Shown one piece after another: positions 59,170-64,000 of a stretch of 64,000 nucleotides of DNA (position 1 is the first letter of the stretch; the number at the start of each line of letters is the position of its first letter). A program made the position numbers and the translations under genes. This DNA is from Cryomorphaceae bacterium (GTDB lineage Bacteria; Bacteroidota; Bacteroidia; Flavobacteriales; Schleiferiaceae). The notes under the pieces were generated by a model, which was not told the origin of the DNA, made no database searches, and saw only the letters and a list, made by a program, of their open reading frames with translations. The stretch spans positions 1-64,000 of the forward strand of contig JAHEGI010000021.1 of assembly GCA_024639785.1 (NCBI GenBank), read 5' to 3'.

Positions 59170-61853
59170 TAGCGACTTTGCTTGATCCAACGGGCGTACT
59201 GTTGACCTTGGTGCAGTACATAGAGTCCTGCTGGCCATGTCTCTGCAGACACATACTGCTTTGACTCCGCCTCGGAAAGTTTGAGGACCACCCGACCTTG
59301 ACTGTCAGAAATAACGAGGTTGCCCTGTCCGCCTCGAATCCAAAAGCCATCTTGGCCAGGATTCGGATAGACCTCCAAGGTATGCTGATTCGTTCCTGGA
59401 CCCCACGACCACTCAGGGATCCCGATGGAAGTAGTATCTCCTGCGAAGAAGCGCAAACCGCCTGTGGACAATCCCATGACCATTTCTGGGCGACCATCCC
59501 CATCCATGTCTGCGATAACCGGGCTATTGTGGCGGCCATCCCGCAACCAATGGCGGCGAATGGGCATCCGAGGAACTAGGGTAAAACGGATGTCCGGACG
59601 AAGGCTATCACTGCCTAACCAGGGCATGGTGCAGCCATTGGAGGTGATAGAGTTGTTATTGGCCACATCCCCAAAGGCATGGGAGCGAAAGGGGGTGTGG
59701 CTGGCGGAAAGATGCACATCACTGCTAGGGACATTCTTGCTAAAGCAGATTTCTACCACGAGGTTAGAAACCCCGTCATAATCAAAGGCAGATTGCAGGG
59801 CGATGGTATTCCAGCCTTGGGTGGGAACGTGGATGTAGGAATAGCACAATTGGCCACTCGGGGCAAAACCGGTTAGGCTATCCAGGGTGCTATGTCCAAT
59901 GCGAATGCTGAAGCCTTGACTTAAGTATGGGGAACTACTCGAAGTAACGTGAAGGCTCAGGTGCGTGATGCGACTCGCAGTGAGGCCTGCATTGGCCATT
60001 TCATCGGCACGGATGAGGTATTGATGACGGCCTGTGCGCTTGCTACTGCCCCATGGGGTTTCAAGCAAGCTTGACGTTGCCGTGGTACCGGTCCCTAGGG
60101 TCAGGTCGACCGAGGCGGGGGCGTTTTGGGTGAATTCCAGTGAATCCAATTGATAGACCCCAGAATCCGCTGTTCCCAAGGCTAAAAATCCACGTCCATC
60201 CAGATTGACGTAGCGCGGGATAGCTCGGCCCGAGGAGGTGCCGCGGAAATCTGCATCAATTGCACCAAAGGTGGGTGTAATGAGGCTGTACGCCCCATTG
60301 GTATTTTCGTAGAAAGCGACATTTCCCAGTTCATTTCCTATCAGTAAATCCATATCGCCATCTCCGTCCAAATCAGCTAATTCAGGGCTCGCAAATTGGC
60401 CCACATCAATCGCTTGGTAGTTGGCATTGGTTTGCCCGGTGAAGGCCGGATTGAAAAAGGTCCCAGAATTTGCCCAATAGGCTAGTTTTCCATCACTGCG
60501 TCCAATGATTAGATCCATCAAGCCATCCCCGTTCAAATCTGCCGCGGTCGGGGCACACCATTCCGCTTTCAACGTAAGTTGGGCCGAGCCCGAGACGTTC
60601 AATGGGGTCCACTGCCACTTAGGATGGCTTGCCGAGCCCACATTCTTCCAAAACTCAATTCCATGGGACGTGCCCACGATGAGGTCCAAAAGGCCATCGG
60701 TATTCATGTCAATGAGTTCGGGCACCGCAAATCGACCGGCATCATGCATTTGGCCTTGAAGAAAACTTGAATCCGTTAAAGTCCACACGGGAGCGGTGGC
60801 AGTTCCTGTGTTTTGATAGAGCCACACGCAAGTGTCGCTGATCCCTGTGGGCATTGTAGGAGAGACGATGATGTCTTGCAGGCCATCTAGGGTGACATCT
60901 GCGGCCGAAAACATGGGGTAGACCGGTAAATTCACGGGAATGTTCCCCGATGGCCAGGTGCTGTCTTGTGACTCGATGTTGGCCACTGCGGGGCTGCCTA
61001 CATTGAACCCAGCAACTCCCGTAGAGAAACTCACATCGCCGAGCAGGATGTCTAGTAATCCATTTCCGCTGAGGTCGGTCGCCAAAATGGTAGAGCCGGA
61101 GTGTACGGTGCCATCAGCCGTCCCCGAAGAAGCCAAACTCCCTGTACAGGCGTCAATCGTGATGGCATTCGTTAGATTGTTCTCCAGAAAGTCACCCCAA
61201 CAGGCGTCAACCCGACTAAAGTCTAACCCACAGCTGCTAGCATTTGAATGAAATTCCACGGCAGAAGCCTGTTGGCCAAAGGTCAAAATGTCGACCGTTC
61301 CATTTCCATCCACATCCAGGATGGCGGGTACATCGGTCGAAGAAACTAGTAGATTAATGGGGGTGCTTCCACTGCTATAGGTAGAGAGGAGATAGGCGCC
61401 TGGTAAGGCCCAAGTAAAGTGGAGGAATCCATTGACTCGGCTTGCTTCATAGACCCCCACCCCATTCACGACGGAGCAGAACAAGTCGGGAAGGCCATCA
61501 CAGGTATAATCAGCAAATAGGACCCAGTTCGCTACCTCGGGGAAATGGCCTGCCCATTGGGGCCGAAATTTCCACAAGCCATTGACCCGCTGAAAGGGCA
61601 TCCAGCGATTTCCTTCGCGGTCAAACACGAGCAAATCTTGGGCGCCATCTCCATTGATGTCCAGCGTGAATATTTGACTGTTGTTCATGCCCCCTGCAAA
61701 GCCATTGGGCAACGAATCCGATACAGAGGTCCAAAGTTGGGCGCGATTAGATGCGCTAAACTGATAGCTTTCCTGAGCGTAACTGTCAGAAAACAAGAAG
61801 ACTAATGCTCCAATGAGAAGGTAAAAGCGCGCGGAAAACATGGACTGCTTCAT
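59169..61853 (-). CDS. FG-GAP repeat protein with T9SS type A sorting domain
   Basis: The 894 residues (ATG 61853) have a signal peptide (LIGALVFLFSDSYAQ). At least eight calcium-binding-like FG-GAP/VCBS units follow, such as DINGDGAQDLLVF, DLNGDGLMDLIIG, DLDGDGDMDLLIG and DMDGDGRPEMVMG, which should form a beta-propeller. The last 75 or so residues (LEVYPNPGQDGFWIRG to the end) are a type A T9SS sorting domain, so the protein is probably exported by the T9SS and fixed to or released from the cell surface. A central insert (about 570-700) may be a separate beta-sandwich. The binding target is unknown. Confidence 0.9.
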   Translation of the reverse strand: MKQSMFSARFYLLIGALVFLFSDSYAQESYQFSASNRAQLWTSVSDSLPNGFAGGMNNSQIFTLDINGDGAQDLLVFDREGNRWMPFQRVNGLWKFRPQWAGHFPEVANWVLFADYTCDGLPDLFCSVVNGVGVYEASRVNGFLHFTWALPGAYLLSTYSSGSTPINLLVSSTDVPAILDVDGNGTVDILTFGQQASAVEFHSNASSCGLDFSRVDACWGDFLENNLTNAITIDACTGSLASSGTADGTVHSGSTILATDLSGNGLLDILLGDVSFSTGVAGFNVGSPAVANIESQDSTWPSGNIPVNLPVYPMFSAADVTLDGLQDIIVSPTMPTGISDTCVWLYQNTGTATAPVWTLTDSSFLQGQMHDAGRFAVPELIDMNTDGLLDLIVGTSHGIEFWKNVGSASHPKWQWTPLNVSGSAQLTLKAEWCAPTAADLNGDGLMDLIIGRSDGKLAYWANSGTFFNPAFTGQTNANYQAIDVGQFASPELADLDGDGDMDLLIGNELGNVAFYENTNGAYSLITPTFGAIDADFRGTSSGRAIPRYVNLDGRGFLALGTADSGVYQLDSLEFTQNAPASVDLTLGTGTTATSSLLETPWGSSKRTGRHQYLIRADEMANAGLTASRITHLSLHVTSSSSPYLSQGFSIRIGHSTLDSLTGFAPSGQLCYSYIHVPTQGWNTIALQSAFDYDGVSNLVVEICFSKNVPSSDVHLSASHTPFRSHAFGDVANNNSITSNGCTMPWLGSDSLRPDIRFTLVPRMPIRRHWLRDGRHNSPVIADMDGDGRPEMVMGLSTGGLRFFAGDTTSIGIPEWSWGPGTNQHTLEVYPNPGQDGFWIRGGQGNLVISDSQGRVVLKLSEAESKQYVSAETWPAGLYVLHQGQQYARWIKQSR

Positions 61854-61962
61854 AAGTTCTACCAAAGGTCAACATTCTCACGCGGTTCTAGCGGTCAAAA
61901 AATTGGTCGAAAAAGGAAAATGAGTCAGCGATTGAAACCTGTTAGTATAGCTAAAGAAGGCC

Positions 61963-61970
61963 TATATTTG
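61963..61970 (+). promoter_or_regulatory. Putative secDF promoter -7 box
   Basis: TATATTTG, an exact TAnnTTTG match identical to the rpmH box, lies 25 nt before the secDF ATG. A TTA at 61942-61944 could serve as a weak -33 element with 18-bp spacing. The 142-bp divergent gap shows no other feature. Confidence 0.5.
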
Positions 61971-61995
61971 CCGACTATTTCCAAAAAGAAGAACC

Positions 61996-64000
61996 ATGCA
62001 GAATAAAGGGGTTATCCGTCTGTTCGCCATCATTTTCGCTGTTGCGTCACTGTTTGAGCTTTCGTTCAGTTACGTTGCTAGTCAAGTAGAATCGGACATT
62101 CACGCCAAATACGGCCAAGATGCAGCCAAGGTGCAGTATGCCTTGGACTCCATGTCCAACGAAGTTGTTTTTGACTTGGGCATCACTTCCTACACCTTCA
62201 AAGAGGTGAAGTCGAAGGAGATGAACTTGGGATTGGACTTGCGTGGAGGCATGAACGTGATCTTGGAGGTGTCCGTTCGGGACGTGTTGAAAGGTTTAGT
62301 CGGCAATGCTGAAGATGAGCAGTTCAAAGCGGCAATTGCCGCTGCAGATGCGGCCCAGAGGAATAGCCAGTTGGGATATCTCCCCCTATTCTTTGAAGCT
62401 ATGGATGCCCAGCGTGGCACCCGCCCATTGAGCGATCCAGGCTTGTATGGTACCAAAGACATGACCGATCGCTTGGGTTTCAATGCGACAGATGAACTAA
62501 TCAAAGCAGCTATCACCGAAGACGTAGAGGCTTCCATTCAGAACGTGTATACGGTCCTAAAGGCACGTATTGACCAATTTGGTGTGGTTCAGCCCAACAT
62601 TCAGCGCTTGGATGGAACGGGCCGAATTTTAGTTGAACTGCCCGGGGTGAAGGACCCAGTGCGTGTCCAGCGCTTGCTGCAGAGCACAGCTCGCCTCGAA
62701 TTCTGGCGTGCGGATCAAGGTGCGGCTTGGATGCAGTACATCGTGAACGCCAACGAGAAGCTGCGCGCGATTATTGAAAACCCCAATCAGAATGTTGTTG
62801 AAGCGGCTGAAAGCAGCGAAGGCGCATCGGATTTGACCCTCCCAACAGCTGTGGGTGAAGAAACAGGTGCCTCCTCAGAAGACGCGGTGGCATCGGTGGA
62901 TGCCGATGGAGCCGTCGCAGATTCAGCAGCCCTTGGTTTCAACCCATTGCTCAATATATTCCAATTGAATGTGAACCCCCAGTCTTTCGTTCCAAATGAA
63001 GGCCCGATTGTGGGTTATGCGTTGACGCGCGACACGGCGACGATTAATGGCTATTTGGCCATGCCTGAGATTCGCAATTTGATACCTGGCAATGCGCGCT
63101 ACGTGCACTTTGCATGGACTCGCCCTGAGAATAATAGCGAGGTAACCCTACTTATTGCCCTTCAAGGAAACCGCAATAACGAGCCAGAATTGGATGGCGG
63201 GGTCATCGTAGATGCTCGCCAAGAGTTTGACCAAGGAAACAACCCTGTGGTCACCATGGCAATGAACGGCCAAGGTGCTCAAGTGTGGCAACAGCTCACG
63301 AAGGAAGAAGGCGGCAAGACGCCAAAGGGTCATGTGGCCGTGGTCTTGGACAACCTGGTGTACAGCTATCCTCGCGTGAATGGCGAGATCTCTGGGGGAC
63401 GTACGCAAATTGAAGGAGGCTTCAGCCTGGATGAGGCGACCGACTTGGCCAATGTGCTCAAGGCGGGTAAGCTCCCAGTTCCTGCGCGCATCATCCAATC
63501 GGATGTCGTCGGACCAAGCCTGGGTAAAGAGGCGATCTCTGCGAGTGTCAATTCATTTGCTTTTGCCCTTTTGGTTGTGTTGCTCTACATGGTATTCTAC
63601 TACAGCGGAGCAGGCCTCGGCGCGAGCTTGGCCTTGGTGGTGAACATGTTCTTCATCTTTGGAATTCTAGATGCTTTTGGCGCTGTGCTGACCTTGCCAG
63701 GTATGGCAGGTATCGTTTTGACCATCGGTATGGCAGTCGATGCCAACGTTCTCATCTATGATCGCATCCGTGAGGAATTAGCTACCGGTAAGGCGGTGCG
63801 TACAGCGATCAGCGACGGGTATAAAGGATCACGTAGTGCCATCATCGACGCGAACGTGACGACTTTGTTGACGGCCATCATCCTCTTCATTTTTGGAACT
63901 GGACCTATTCGTGGTTTCGCGACCACCTTGATCATCGGTATCGCATCATCATTGTTCACGGCGATCTTCATCACGCGTATGTTCTTTGAATGGCGCTTGA
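61996..64000 (+). CDS. secDF: Protein translocase SecDF fusion, cut by the window edge
   Basis: SecD and SecF use the proton-motive force to finish Sec-dependent export. The frame is open from ATG 61996 to the end of the window (668 codons visible). It has an N-terminal helix (VIRLFAIIFAVASLFELSF), the SecD motif LGLDLRGGMNVILEV, a periplasmic P1 region with an acidic Ala/Asp/Glu-rich insert (about 265-310), and the first SecD helices with the typical MAVDANVLIYDRIREEL. No stop occurs after the SecD helices, so a fused SecF half, usual in Bacteroidota, is expected beyond the edge. The gyrB-mdh-secDF order is also familiar in Flavobacteriia. Confidence 0.94.
   Translation, partial: MQNKGVIRLFAIIFAVASLFELSFSYVASQVESDIHAKYGQDAAKVQYALDSMSNEVVFDLGITSYTFKEVKSKEMNLGLDLRGGMNVILEVSVRDVLKGLVGNAEDEQFKAAIAAADAAQRNSQLGYLPLFFEAMDAQRGTRPLSDPGLYGTKDMTDRLGFNATDELIKAAITEDVEASIQNVYTVLKARIDQFGVVQPNIQRLDGTGRILVELPGVKDPVRVQRLLQSTARLEFWRADQGAAWMQYIVNANEKLRAIIENPNQNVVEAAESSEGASDLTLPTAVGEETGASSEDAVASVDADGAVADSAALGFNPLLNIFQLNVNPQSFVPNEGPIVGYALTRDTATINGYLAMPEIRNLIPGNARYVHFAWTRPENNSEVTLLIALQGNRNNEPELDGGVIVDARQEFDQGNNPVVTMAMNGQGAQVWQQLTKEEGGKTPKGHVAVVLDNLVYSYPRVNGEISGGRTQIEGGFSLDEATDLANVLKAGKLPVPARIIQSDVVGPSLGKEAISASVNSFAFALLVVLLYMVFYYSGAGLGASLALVVNMFFIFGILDAFGAVLTLPGMAGIVLTIGMAVDANVLIYDRIREELATGKAVRTAISDGYKGSRSAIIDANVTTLLTAIILFIFGTGPIRGFATTLIIGIASSLFTAIFITRMFFEWRL

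Overview
The window reads as a chromosomal segment of a Bacteroidota bacterium, most likely order Flavobacteriales or a close relative. The evidence is PorT of the type IX secretion system (T9SS), a secreted protein with a T9SS type A sorting tail, a lipoprotein-type Omp85 (TamL), a fused SecDF, a sigma factor of only 287 residues, a carbamoyl-phosphate synthase large subunit without the allosteric domain, a tmRNA tag of the GExNYALAA type, and repeated TAnnTTTG promoter -7 boxes with no clear Shine-Dalgarno sites. By eye the base composition looks fairly GC-rich for this group, but I did not measure it. A genus cannot be named from the sequence.

Layout. 0-0.5 kb: ssrA (tmRNA, minus strand) with a terminator. 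0.5-10.4 kb (minus): rpe, tamL-like, fbaB, accD, rpsO, pnp, rpoD and a lipoprotein. 10.4-11.2 kb (plus): a SpoU-type RNA methyltransferase. 11.2-15.6 kb (minus): an aspC-like gene, trkH, ubiE/menG and porT in one tight run. 15.7-24.0 kb: a small plus-strand membrane protein, then a minus run of SDR, 2OG-Fe(II) oxygenase, ABC exporter, ftsB-like, both methylmalonyl-CoA mutase subunits and meaB. 24.0-27.1 kb (plus): rpmH and carB. 27.2-34.6 kb: a surface-glycan cluster (glycosyltransferase, YfhO-like protein, sulfotransferase, flippase-like protein, glycosyltransferase). 34.5-36.8 kb (minus): nadC, a YihY/BrkB-type protein and a DUF2147 protein. 36.9-44.6 kb (plus): rlmH, holA, a TonB-dependent receptor, pyrG, yidC and a GNAT acetyltransferase. 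44.7-47.9 kb (minus): queA, a secreted nuclease-like protein and an Omp28-like thioredoxin-fold lipoprotein. 47.9-50.1 kb (plus): a fused double glycosyltransferase. 50.1-50.8 kb (minus): ftsE-like. 50.9-58.8 kb (plus): a giant TPR protein, a partner beta-barrel protein, gyrB and mdh. 58.8-61.9 kb (minus): an FG-GAP T9SS cargo protein and a DCC-family protein. 62.0 kb to the end (plus): secDF, cut by the window edge.

Most genes are core housekeeping functions: translation and RNA turnover, fatty acid, pyrimidine and NAD synthesis, propionyl-CoA metabolism, and envelope biogenesis. The envelope theme is strong (TamL, PorT, YidC, SecDF, TonB receptor, T9SS cargo, glycan synthesis). Genes are packed tightly: many neighbours overlap by 4 bp, and four convergent pairs overlap at their 3' ends. 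No stretch longer than about 150 bp lacks a gene. I saw no insertion sequence, prophage, CRISPR array, tRNA or rRNA gene. I did not find a clear new defence or mobile system. The most notable signals are a terminator that lies inside an opposing coding region, -7 boxes placed 3-4 nt before start codons, a double glycosyltransferase fusion, and an uncharacterised TPR/beta-barrel gene pair.
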